NCBI GenBank assembly: GCA_050251575.1 | Contig: JBFWMP010000024.1 | Location: forward strand, 1-28,178 | Direction of reading: 5' to 3' | From: X23 sp050251575 | GTDB taxonomy: Bacteria > Bacillota > Clostridia > SK-Y3 | DNA length: 28,178 bases | Shown here: in pieces, positions 7,272 to 14,862 of the stretch | Numbering within the stretch: position 1 is the first letter of the stretch | How the letters are laid out: every line of letters begins with the position of its first letter | Position numbers and translations under genes: made by a program | Notes under the pieces: generated by a model | The model's input: the letters and a program-made list of their open reading frames with translations, nothing else | The model's database searches: none | Told to the model about the DNA's origin: nothing

Positions 7272-8509
7272 CTAAACCGGAATTATTGGCGCCTGCGGGC
7301 AGCTTGGAAAAGCTTAAAATGGCTATCCTGTATGGAGCAGATGCTGTATATCTTGGTGGTGAAGAATTTGGATTAAGAGTGGCAGCCGATAATTTTACTA
7401 TGGATCAAATGAAGGAAGGTATTGAATTTGCGCATCAAAGAGGTAAGAAGGTTTATGTGACAGCAAATATCATTCCACATAATGAAGACTTGGAAGGTAT
7501 GCCTGAGTATATAGAGCAAATCAATAAAGCAGGGATAGATGCACTAATTGTCTCTGATTTAGGTGTTTTTTCTATAGCTAAAGAAGTTGCGCCTACACTA
7601 GATATTCACATAAGCACGCAAGCGAACAATACGAATTGGAAGAGTGCCGAACTTTGGTATAAGCTTGGAGCCAGTAGAATTATCTTGGCGAGAGAATTAT
7701 CCTTTCAGGAGATTAGTGAGGTTCGTGAAAAGCTTCCAGAGAATGTTGAATTAGAATGTTTCATACATGGAGCCATGTGTATATCTTATTCGGGACGCTG
7801 CTTGCTCAGTAATTATATGGCAAGCAGGGATGCAAATCGTGGAGCATGCGCACATCCTTGTCGTTGGAAATACTATTTGGTAGAAGAAAAAAGACCTGGA
7901 GAGTATATGCCTGTCGTTGAAAATGAAAGGGGAACCTTTATTTATAATTCAAAAGATTTATGTATGATAGAATATATTCCGGAACTTTTAAAGAGTGGAA
8001 TATCCAGTCTTAAGATAGAGGGTAGGGTAAAGAGCACCTATTATTTGGCTACAGTGGTAAAAGCATATCGTCAGGCAATCGATACATATTTAGAGAATCC
8101 AGATCAATATCAATTTAATCCTATGCTGCTGGATGAGATGAAAAAGGTAAGCCATCGGGAGTATACAACAGGATTTTATTTTAGGAAACCAAAAGGCAGT
8201 GAACAAATATATCATACCAGCTCTTATATAAGAGAATATGATATTGTCGGATTAGTAAGGGATTATGATGAAGCTTCTAAGGTTGCTACTATAGAACAAA
8301 GGAATCGTATTTTTATCGGAGATGAGATAGAGATTCTGCAGCCGGATAAGCCATTTTTTCAAACGATGACAATAAAGGATATGAAAAATGCAGACGGTGA
8401 AACAATTGATGTGGCACCCCATCCTCAGATGATTATTAAAATCCCTATGGAGGAAGCAGTTGTTCCTTATACTATACTAAGAAAGAAAAGTATAGAAGAA
8501 AAAATTTAG
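7268..8509 (+). CDS. trhP: TrhP-like U32 family protein, tRNA wobble-uridine hydroxylation
   Basis: A 413-residue member of the peptidase U32 family. ELLAPAGSLEKLKMAI and DAVYLGG open the TIM-barrel-like domain. The U32 signature ECFIHGAMCISYSGRCLLS follows at about 163-181, and GACAHPCRW at about 192-200. Cys171, Cys178, Cys194 and Cys198 match the four-cysteine set that holds an iron-sulfur cluster in related U32 proteins. About 330-413 is the U32 C-terminal beta domain. E. coli and Bacillus TrhP proteins are needed to make 5-hydroxyuridine at tRNA position 34, the substrate of TrmR; the overlap with trmR supports that role over proteolysis. Bacillus has two adjacent copies, while only one is present here. 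Confidence 0.87.
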   Translation: MTKPELLAPAGSLEKLKMAILYGADAVYLGGEEFGLRVAADNFTMDQMKEGIEFAHQRGKKVYVTANIIPHNEDLEGMPEYIEQINKAGIDALIVSDLGVFSIAKEVAPTLDIHISTQANNTNWKSAELWYKLGASRIILARELSFQEISEVREKLPENVELECFIHGAMCISYSGRCLLSNYMASRDANRGACAHPCRWKYYLVEEKRPGEYMPVVENERGTFIYNSKDLCMIEYIPELLKSGISSLKIEGRVKSTYYLATVVKAYRQAIDTYLENPDQYQFNPMLLDEMKKVSHREYTTGFYFRKPKGSEQIYHTSSYIREYDIVGLVRDYDEASKVATIEQRNRIFIGDEIEILQPDKPFFQTMTIKDMKNADGETIDVAPHPQMIIKIPMEEAVVPYTILRKKSIEEKI

Positions 8510-8527
8510 CGCTAATAAGAACGGTAT

Positions 8528-8592
8528 AGTGCACCTTGCGACTGGGTAAAATGTAGTATGAAAACAGTACCCGGCTCTGGAGGTGCACTTTT
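8528..8592 (+). promoter_or_regulatory. Hairpin over the ribosome site of the penicillin-binding protein gene
   Basis: AGTGCACCT (8528-8536) and AGGTGCACT (8581-8589) are perfect complements 44 bases apart. An inner GGGTA/TACCC pair (8544-8548 with 8568-8572) continues the stem imperfectly. The right arm covers AGG of the GGAGG site (8579-8583) and ends just before the TTG start. The short T run (8589-8592) could also make it a weak attenuator. The structure is seen in sequence; its control role is inferred. Confidence 0.55.
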
Positions 8593-10246
8593 GATATATA
8601 ATAGAAGGTTAAAATGGGTTGCGATAACGGTCACAATTTTATTTGTTTTATTATCAGCCAGGCTTTTTTATTTTCAGGTTATTCAAAATCAAGCTTTATT
8701 GCAGCAGGTAACAAGGCAAAGGTCAATGGATACTATCCTAAAGGTTACCAGAGGAAATATATATGATAGAAATATGATACCTTTTACAGACAGAGAGGAT
8801 AAGGTTTATATTATCATCATACCTAATCTTTTAGAAGAGCCAACAGAGGTTATAGAAGCTTTATCTGAACTTACCGGATATACCGTAGAAAAGATACAAG
8901 AAACTTTAGAGCAGAGAAAGCCTGTAACCTTTATTATTGATGGTTATTCAAAAAAAGAAGTTGAAGATAAGATAAACCATCCGGCAATCAAGGTAATAAG
9001 TCTCAGTAAAAGATATAGCAATGATTCCTTGGCGAGACATATTATCGGATATATCAATCCGGTTGACCAAGGAGGATATTATGGAGTAGAGAAAGCATTT
9101 GATCAGTATCTTGCAATTCAACGTCCACAAAGTATAGGAATGATAGGAGATGCAGTTAAACGCTCTATTCCCGGTCTCGGATACAGGGTTGTCAACAGTT
9201 TTGGAAATATGGAGGATAATGGCGTGAGACTGACATTAGACTATCATATTCAGAGCATCATTGAAGATGTTATCAATCCTCAAATGGATAGCGGAGCTGT
9301 TGTCGTAACAGAAATTAAGACTGGAAATATTATGGCTTTAGCCAGCAGACCGAATTATATGCAGTATGATATCGAAAGTCATATTCATAGTCAGGGGGAC
9401 GAGTTGCTGAATAAGGCTCTTTCTGCTTATGATGCGGGTTCAATATTTAAAATTATAGTTTCTGCTGCTGCGCTGGAAGAAAAGGTAGTGGATTTAAATA
9501 CTGTTTTTCATTGTACCGGATATATCGATGTAGATGAAAGACAGATTTCATGTCATAAGATAGAAGGCCATGGAGGTCAAACTTTTATACAGGGGTTTGC
9601 AAATTCCTGCAATCCTGTTTTTATTGATATAGGATTAAAGCTTGGGTATAAGCCCATCATTAATATGGCAAAGCGTTTTGGATTTGGAACAGCTATTTCT
9701 TTGTTTGATGATATTCAACAGAGTTCCGGCAATTTACCTGAAACCAAATATGTCTCGCCGGGGGATATAGCGAATATTTCTATAGGGCAAGGTGAAATGC
9801 TGGTAACCCCGCTTCAAGTTGCTGATATGGTAACGACCATAGCAAATAATGGAGTCAGAAAAAAATTAAACATTGTAGATTCAATTGTGACTGATATGGG
9901 TAATACAGTCAAGCAAATTAGTCATGAGGAAGATGTCAGAGTAATTGATGAAGATATTGCAAAAAAAATTCAAAGAATGATGGCAGAGGTAACTATTTCA
10001 GGAACGGGAAAACAAGCAAATCTCGAAGAGTATGGAGGAATAGCAGGAAAGACAGGAAGTGCAGAGACGGGCTGGATAGAAGAAGGAAATGCTAAAGTTC
10101 ATGCATGGTTTATAGGGTATTTTCCTGTTGAGAATCCCCAATACGCTATGGTGGTGTTTGTAGAAGATGGCAGACAGGGTGGTAAAACAGCAGTTCCAAT
10201 TTTCCGTGAAGCAGCCGAACGAATATTGCAATTGAATTATAAGTAA
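8591..10246 (+). CDS. pbpI: Class B penicillin-binding protein, PbpI (PBP4b)-like transpeptidase
   Basis: The chosen form has 551 residues. An ATG at 8558 would add 11 residues but has no ribosome site, while TTG at 8591 follows GGAGG by 7 bases. Numbered from 8558: membrane anchor about 18-38, dimerisation domain about 55-210, transpeptidase domain about 240-560. The catalytic triad of motifs is complete: SIFK with nucleophile Ser295, SCN (350-352) and KTG (498-500). There are no PASTA domains, unlike SpoVD. In B. subtilis, pbpI (yrrR) lies close to yrrM-yrrN-yrrO and is expressed in sporulation, so order and domain content favour PbpI. A vegetative PBP2-like role cannot be excluded. Confidence 0.85.
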   Translation: MIYNRRLKWVAITVTILFVLLSARLFYFQVIQNQALLQQVTRQRSMDTILKVTRGNIYDRNMIPFTDREDKVYIIIIPNLLEEPTEVIEALSELTGYTVEKIQETLEQRKPVTFIIDGYSKKEVEDKINHPAIKVISLSKRYSNDSLARHIIGYINPVDQGGYYGVEKAFDQYLAIQRPQSIGMIGDAVKRSIPGLGYRVVNSFGNMEDNGVRLTLDYHIQSIIEDVINPQMDSGAVVVTEIKTGNIMALASRPNYMQYDIESHIHSQGDELLNKALSAYDAGSIFKIIVSAAALEEKVVDLNTVFHCTGYIDVDERQISCHKIEGHGGQTFIQGFANSCNPVFIDIGLKLGYKPIINMAKRFGFGTAISLFDDIQQSSGNLPETKYVSPGDIANISIGQGEMLVTPLQVADMVTTIANNGVRKKLNIVDSIVTDMGNTVKQISHEEDVRVIDEDIAKKIQRMMAEVTISGTGKQANLEEYGGIAGKTGSAETGWIEEGNAKVHAWFIGYFPVENPQYAMVVFVEDGRQGGKTAVPIFREAAERILQLNYK

Positions 10247-10248
10247 TA

Positions 10249-10281
10249 AGGTGACAGGGGATGGTTATGTCATCTTTTTTT
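10249..10281 (+). terminator. Rho-independent terminator after the penicillin-binding protein gene
   Basis: AGGTGACA (10249-10256) pairs with TGTCATCT (10268-10275) with one G-T pair around an 11-nt loop. Seven T (10275-10281) follow. It ends the trmR-trhP-pbpI group and separates it from proBA. Confidence 0.85.
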
Positions 10282-10283
10282 AC

Positions 10284-10311
10284 TTGAATTATCTATAATA
10301 GCTGATACAAT
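10284..10311 (+). promoter_or_regulatory. Probable sigma-A promoter of proBA
   Basis: TTGAAT (10284-10289), a 16-bp spacer and TACAAT (10306-10311) preceded by TGa (extended -10) lie right after the terminator. The leader to proB would be about 90 nt. The -35 box is a partial match, so confidence is moderate. Confidence 0.5.
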
Positions 10312-10407
10312 ATAATTAAGAAAAAATTATGGTAGTGGATTTTGGGTGGAGGGACCTTCAGTTTAGCATCTATACAGTACTATAATGGTCATGAAAGAGG
10401 GGGCAAT

Positions 10408-11226
10408 ATGAATAATATTTTGGATGAAATTACAAGGTCGAATAGAATCGTAATTAAAGTTGGAACATCTACTCTTACCTATGATACGGGGAAATTAAAT
10501 TTACATAGGATAGAATGTCTTACAAGGGTATTGTCGGATTTAAGAAATCAAGGCAAACAAGTTATTCTTGTTACCTCCGGTGCTATTGGAGCAGGTGTGG
10601 GAAAATTGGGATTGGAGAAAAGGCCGGATACTATTCCCGGCAAGCAGGCTGCAGCGGCGATTGGACAGTGTGAACTTATGCATTTATATGATAAGTTCTT
10701 TTCTGAATACGGACAAACTATTGCTCAGATTTTGCTTACCAAGGACGTTGTGGAAAATGAGCACCGAAAAGAAAACGCGGTCAATACCTTTAACACCTTG
10801 TTGGAGTATAATGTAATTCCTATTGTTAATGAAAATGATACGATTGCTATTGAAGAAATAGAATATGCTGATAACTTCGGTGACAATGATACATTATCTG
10901 CCGTGGTTTCTGAACTCATTAAAGCAGATTTACTGGTAATCCTTTCTGATATTGATGGTCTATATAGTGAAGATCCAAGGAAAAATAAAGACGCTGAAAA
11001 AATATTTATTGTTGAAGAGATAAACGACACAATAAAAGCACTTGCAGGAGGTGCAGGCAGCAGCAGAGGAACAGGGGGAATGTGTACCAAGATTACTGCG
11101 GCGGAGATTGCTTGTGGTGCAGGAGTTAATATGATTATTGCCAGTGGAGAAGATCCGAGGATCTTATATAATATTTTTGAAGGAAACCAGGTAGGGACAT
11201 TATTTCTAAAGGAGAATAAAATATGA
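10408..11226 (+). CDS. proB: Glutamate 5-kinase, short form without PUA domain
   Basis: This 272-residue enzyme makes the first committed step of proline synthesis, glutamate + ATP to glutamyl-5-phosphate. It is a single amino-acid-kinase domain: IVIKVGTSTL (14-23) binds phosphate, TSGAIGAG (56-63) and NENDTIA (141-147) line the substrate site, and SSRGTGGMCTK (218-228) is the conserved late motif. The C-terminal PUA domain of E. coli ProB (367 residues) is absent, as in many Firmicutes. The frame is open to a TTG at 10342, but the ATG at 10408 is chosen because AGAGGGGG (10396-10403) sits 4 bases upstream and the family starts there. The gene overlaps proA in ATGA. A proC is not in the window. 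Confidence 0.95.
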   Translation: MNNILDEITRSNRIVIKVGTSTLTYDTGKLNLHRIECLTRVLSDLRNQGKQVILVTSGAIGAGVGKLGLEKRPDTIPGKQAAAAIGQCELMHLYDKFFSEYGQTIAQILLTKDVVENEHRKENAVNTFNTLLEYNVIPIVNENDTIAIEEIEYADNFGDNDTLSAVVSELIKADLLVILSDIDGLYSEDPRKNKDAEKIFIVEEINDTIKALAGGAGSSRGTGGMCTKITAAEIACGAGVNMIIASGEDPRILYNIFEGNQVGTLFLKENKI

Positions 11227-12467
11227 GTGAATTAATTTTGAAGGGTGAAAAAGCAAAAAAGGCTGCTTACGCTTTATCGAATCTCTCAGCTGTAGTCAAA
11301 GACAATGCATTGCAGGCAATAGCTGAGGCGTTAATCAGCAATGAGAGTAAGATACTGGAGGCAAATCAAAAAGATTTAGTTAATGCTAAGGAAAAGGGAA
11401 TCAGTGGGGCACTTTTAGATAGACTGACTCTGAATAAACAGAGGATATCTTCAATGGCGGAGGGTGTGCTGCAGATCAAAAGCCTTCCTGATCCGATAGG
11501 GGAAGTTATTTCTATGTGGAAGAGACCTAACGGGTTGACCATAGGACAAAAAAGAGTCCCCCTTGGTGTAATCGGAATTATATATGAAGCGAGGCCGAAT
11601 GTAACAGTAGATGCAGCGGCATTATGTCTGAAGGCTGGTAATACGGTTATCCTTAGGGGGGGCAGTGAAGCAATTCACTCAAATGTGACTATGGTGGAAA
11701 TAATGAATACTGCTGTTACAAAGGCAGGTCTCGCAGAAGGAAGCATACAACTTATTGAAGACACGAAGAGGGAAACAGCAGTAGAAATGATGAAGCTAAA
11801 TCAGTATATTGATGTACTGATTCCTAGAGGCGGAGCAGGATTAATAAAAACAGTCGTGAATAACTCCACTATTCCTGTAATTGAGACAGGTGTTGGAAAC
11901 TGCCATATCTATGTAGATGATGAATGTGACCAGAAGATGGCAGAAAGTATTGTAATCAATGCGAAAACAAGTCGTCCCGGCGTATGCAACGCTGCAGAAT
12001 CACTTCTTGTAAATAGAAAGGTTGCACAGAATTTTTTACCTAGGGTTTTAAATAGCTTAAAGAGCTGCAATGTAGAGATTAGAGGTTGTGAGGAAGTGTT
12101 GAAGGCGTTCCCGGAAGCAATACCGGCACAGGAAGAGGATTGGTATAAGGAATATTTGGATTATATCATTTCAGTAAAAGTAGTAGAAAATATTGATGAG
12201 GCAATTGAGCATATCAATAAATATGGTACTAAGCATTCGGAAGCTATTGTTACCACGAACTATGATAAATCTCAAAGATTTTTACAGGAGGTTGACGCAG
12301 CGGCTGTATATGTAAATGCATCTACCAGATTTACCGATGGCTGTGAATTTGGCTTTGGTGCAGAGATAGGCATCAGTACACAGAAGCTTCATGCACGGGG
12401 ACCCATGGGGCTAAAAGAATTGACTACCATTAAATACATTATATTTGGAAATGGACAAATCAGATAA
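11223..12467 (+). CDS. proA: Gamma-glutamyl phosphate reductase
   Basis: A 414-residue member of the aldehyde dehydrogenase superfamily that reduces glutamyl-5-phosphate to glutamate-5-semialdehyde with NADPH, the second step of proline synthesis. PLGVIGIIYEARPNVTVDAAALCLKAGN (about 113-140) is the nucleotide-binding region, and Cys255 in TSRPGVCNAAE is the catalytic thiol. GFGAEIGISTQKLHARGPMG near the C-terminus is typical of ProA. The length matches the family. The start overlaps the proB stop by 4 bp and has GGAG (11211-11214) inside proB, so ProB and ProA are translationally coupled, fitting their known physical association that channels the unstable phosphate. Confidence 0.96.
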   Translation: MSELILKGEKAKKAAYALSNLSAVVKDNALQAIAEALISNESKILEANQKDLVNAKEKGISGALLDRLTLNKQRISSMAEGVLQIKSLPDPIGEVISMWKRPNGLTIGQKRVPLGVIGIIYEARPNVTVDAAALCLKAGNTVILRGGSEAIHSNVTMVEIMNTAVTKAGLAEGSIQLIEDTKRETAVEMMKLNQYIDVLIPRGGAGLIKTVVNNSTIPVIETGVGNCHIYVDDECDQKMAESIVINAKTSRPGVCNAAESLLVNRKVAQNFLPRVLNSLKSCNVEIRGCEEVLKAFPEAIPAQEEDWYKEYLDYIISVKVVENIDEAIEHINKYGTKHSEAIVTTNYDKSQRFLQEVDAAAVYVNASTRFTDGCEFGFGAEIGISTQKLHARGPMGLKELTTIKYIIFGNGQIR

Positions 12468-12515
12468 CCTCCTACTTGCAGAGCCTTAATCTTTAGTATT
12501 TAAGGGGGGAGTTAT

Positions 12516-14474
12516 ATGTTTAAAATTACAATGATCGTACCATATCAAGAGTTAATTGACCTTGCGATTGAGACTTTAAAAGAGCATGATGAATATCAGG
12601 CTTCTCTAAATATAGGTTTAAAAAAGGACGAGTATGAATTTAGAGGAATAGTGGCTTCAAATGAAGGGGTAAGGGATTTGAAATTAAATGCCGACGTAAT
12701 TATAGCCAGAGGATATACTGCGGATCTTTTAAAGGAGAGAAAGCCATATATTCCGATTGTTGAAATCCCCGTAGCAGGTAATGATCTTATTCGCTGTATT
12801 TATGAATGTAAGGAGCTTTACGGTGTTGAAAAGGTAGCTGTAATAGGCTCCAAGAATATGATTTTTGGAGCAGAAGACCTGTCAAGCATTGTAGGAATCG
12901 GTGTAGAATCGCTTCTCATTGAAAAACATTTCGAAGCTTATAAGCTGGCCGATCTGGCAAAGCGCATGGGGCATAAGGTAGTTATCAGCGGCATTACGGT
13001 GTGCGAACATGCCAGAAATATTGGATTACATGCTATCTTTATTAAGACAGGAAAGGAATCTTTGTGGCAAGCTATTACCGAAGCCAAAAGAATAGCGGAT
13101 ATCAGCAGAAAAGACCAGGAGAGAGCGGAACTTCTTAATAAGATATTAAATCACTCTAATGAAGGAGTTATAGCGGTAGACAAGAAAAATAGAATATCTG
13201 CAGTAAATTCTGCAGCAAAGAAAATACTGAAGATGCAAGAAGTTAATATAATGGATAAGAATACAGATGCTATTTTTCAAATGTCAACCTTTAATGATTT
13301 AATTAGTAAAGAAGGGGAATATTTAGATGAAATTGTAAGATATGAAGGAGTACAGTTAGCTGTAAATAAAGTAAATATCAATGTTAAAGGTGAAGATGCG
13401 GGAAGTTTGCTTATCTTTCAAGATGTTACGGGAATTCAGGAAAGAGAAGGAAAAATCAGAAATAAGATTTATGCCCGTGGACTTGTAGCCAAACATACCT
13501 TTCAGGATATTATCGGAAATAGTGCTCAAATCAAGAATTGTATAGACCTCGCTAGAAGTATAAGCAAGGTGGATTCAAATATCCTGATTGTAGGAGAAAC
13601 AGGGACGGGTAAGGAAGTATTTGCCCAAAGTATTCATAACTATAGTTTGAGAAATAAAGGGCCTTTTGTAGCAGTAAATTGCGCTGCACTTCCGGAGAAC
13701 TTATTGGAAAGTGAATTGTTCGGATATATGGAGGGTGCCTTTACGGGAGCATTAAAGGGTGGAAAGCCCGGACTTTTTGAACTTGCACACCGCGGTACTA
13801 TTTTTTTAGATGAAATTGGTGAAATATCGGAGAAATTACAGAGCAGGCTGCTAAGAGTAATCCAAGAAAAAGAGATTATGAGGTTAGGCGGTGATAGAGT
13901 AATTCCGGTAGATGCCAGAATTATATCTGCTACTAATAAAGATCTGAGAGAGCTCATAACTAGGGGAGAATTCCGTGAAGATCTTTACTATCGGCTGAAT
14001 GTATTGAAAATCAAATTACCTTCACTTAGAGAAAGAAAAGAGGATATCCGTCTGTTAGTAGAACATTTTATAAAGATATATGGAATTTACTTTGGAAAAT
14101 GCAACACGTTGATTATTGACGAAGCAGTCAGAGTACTTGAAGACCTGGATTTTCATGGGAATATAAGAGAATTGGCCAATATGTGTGAAAGACTAGTCGT
14201 ATTAAACAGAACCGATATTATAGATGAACAAGCTGTACAACGCATTCTGCTTATGGAGGGAAATACCAATACAATTTCTCAGCAAAAACAAGAAAATAAT
14301 CAGATATCATGTGAAGACTGTAAAAAGATAGTGAATATACAACAAATCGGCAGAGAGAGCATAGAGTATGCACTCCAAAAAATGAAGTATAATAAGATGA
14401 AAACAGCAAAGTATTTAGGAGTCAGCAGATCTACTCTTTATAACTATATAAAGGAGTTTGATATTACGACCTAG
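12516..14474 (+). CDS. PrpR-type sigma-54-dependent transcriptional activator
   Basis: This 652-residue enhancer-binding protein has a PrpR_N sensor domain (about 1-190), a PAS domain (about 203-310, LNHSNEGVIAVDKKNRI), an AAA+ domain (about 330-560) and a Fis-type helix-turn-helix (about 613-647). Walker A is GETGTGKE (360-367), the sigma-54 contact loop GAFTGA is intact (407-412), and Walker B is in GTIFLDEIGE (427-436), so it should open sigma-54 promoters. A canonical sigma-54 promoter lies about 200 bp downstream, ahead of the transporter genes, which is its probable target. PrpR_N domains sense small organic acids in known cases (2-methylcitrate for PrpR); here the inducer is unknown. 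GGGGGGAG before the ATG supports the start. Confidence 0.92.
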   Translation: MFKITMIVPYQELIDLAIETLKEHDEYQASLNIGLKKDEYEFRGIVASNEGVRDLKLNADVIIARGYTADLLKERKPYIPIVEIPVAGNDLIRCIYECKELYGVEKVAVIGSKNMIFGAEDLSSIVGIGVESLLIEKHFEAYKLADLAKRMGHKVVISGITVCEHARNIGLHAIFIKTGKESLWQAITEAKRIADISRKDQERAELLNKILNHSNEGVIAVDKKNRISAVNSAAKKILKMQEVNIMDKNTDAIFQMSTFNDLISKEGEYLDEIVRYEGVQLAVNKVNINVKGEDAGSLLIFQDVTGIQEREGKIRNKIYARGLVAKHTFQDIIGNSAQIKNCIDLARSISKVDSNILIVGETGTGKEVFAQSIHNYSLRNKGPFVAVNCAALPENLLESELFGYMEGAFTGALKGGKPGLFELAHRGTIFLDEIGEISEKLQSRLLRVIQEKEIMRLGGDRVIPVDARIISATNKDLRELITRGEFREDLYYRLNVLKIKLPSLRERKEDIRLLVEHFIKIYGIYFGKCNTLIIDEAVRVLEDLDFHGNIRELANMCERLVVLNRTDIIDEQAVQRILLMEGNTNTISQQKQENNQISCEDCKKIVNIQQIGRESIEYALQKMKYNKMKTAKYLGVSRSTLYNYIKEFDITT

Positions 14475-14490
14475 GCTGCTTAATGAACAG

Positions 14491-14542
14491 AGTGTACAAG
14501 GTTATGCACAAAGTGTGCAAACTTGTACACTTTTTGTTTTTT
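14491..14542 (+). terminator. Terminator of the activator gene, built from repeated TGTRCAA motifs
   Basis: AGTGTACAAG (14491-14500) pairs exactly with CTTGTACACT (14522-14531), and inside it TGCACA (14505-14510) pairs with TGTGCA (14514-14519) around AAG. T5-G-T6 follows (14531-14542). The stem contains TGTACAA, TGCACAA, TGTGCAA and TTGTACA, so the DNA could also be a protein-binding array. Confidence 0.85.
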
Positions 14543-14619
14543 GTATACCCCAATTTTTTGTATAATTAATGTGTATTAGCAGTTGATGGGATAAAGAAAT
14601 ATAGAAAACGCCAGTTATC

Positions 14620-14632
14620 ATGCGTTTTGCAT
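14620..14632 (+). promoter_or_regulatory. Candidate upstream activator site for the sigma-54 regulator
   Basis: ATGCGTTTTGCAT is a dyad (ATGC, 5 bases, GCAT) centred about 70 bp before the predicted transcription start. That is a usual distance for an enhancer-binding protein site. The assignment rests on position and symmetry only. Confidence 0.35.
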
Positions 14633-14669
14633 AATATAAATAATAAATAAAGTTTATCATTCGTTATTT

Positions 14670-14685
14670 TGGCATGTTTATTGCA
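14670..14685 (+). promoter_or_regulatory. Sigma-54 (-24/-12) promoter of the tct operon
   Basis: TGGCATGTTTATTGCA matches the sigma-54 consensus TGGCAC-N5-TTGCA with one change. The invariant GG (14671-14672) and GC (14683-14684) are exactly 10 bp apart. Transcription should start near 14696. The gene just upstream encodes a GAFTGA-containing activator, which strongly supports the call. Confidence 0.88.
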
Positions 14686-14862
14686 TTTACTTATTATCAG
14701 AAGAAAGTACAAAAAATAATAACAAAATACCTTGTTGCACGAAGGTAACAGCTAAAGGCTCCTATGATAAAGGGGGTGAGGTCTGAAACTAGTCAAAGCA
14801 AACAGAAGCCAAGAAAAATCGGAAGATCCATTTAACAAACAAAAATTTAAGGGGGATTTATT

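Larger units (their letters stand above)
14475..14862 (+). other. 388-bp control region between the activator gene and tctC
   Basis: No gene is supported here. In order it holds the activator's terminator (14491-14542), an AT-rich stretch, a 13-bp dyad (14620-14632), the sigma-54 promoter (14670-14685) and a leader of about 165 nt. The leader contains a small hairpin, TACCTT (14728-14733) with AAGGTA (14742-14747), a purine-rich AGGGGGTGAGG patch (14771-14781), and the tctC ribosome site AAGGGGGA (14849-14856). No known riboswitch class is recognised. Confidence 0.7.

Noticed and set aside
10341..10366. T-box-like GGGTGGAGGGACC in the proB leader
   Set aside because: It departs from the T-box core GGTGGNACCGCG, and the leader is too short for a specifier stem and antiterminator.
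14721..14810. Riboswitch (c-di-GMP or SAM type) in the tctC leader
   Set aside because: A few short motifs looked similar, but the conserved core pairs and tetraloop signatures of those classes are absent.
14764..14835. Possible 23-residue leader peptide before tctC
   Set aside because: ATG 14764 has only a weak AAAGG upstream, the peptide has no regulatory codon run, and nothing else supports it.
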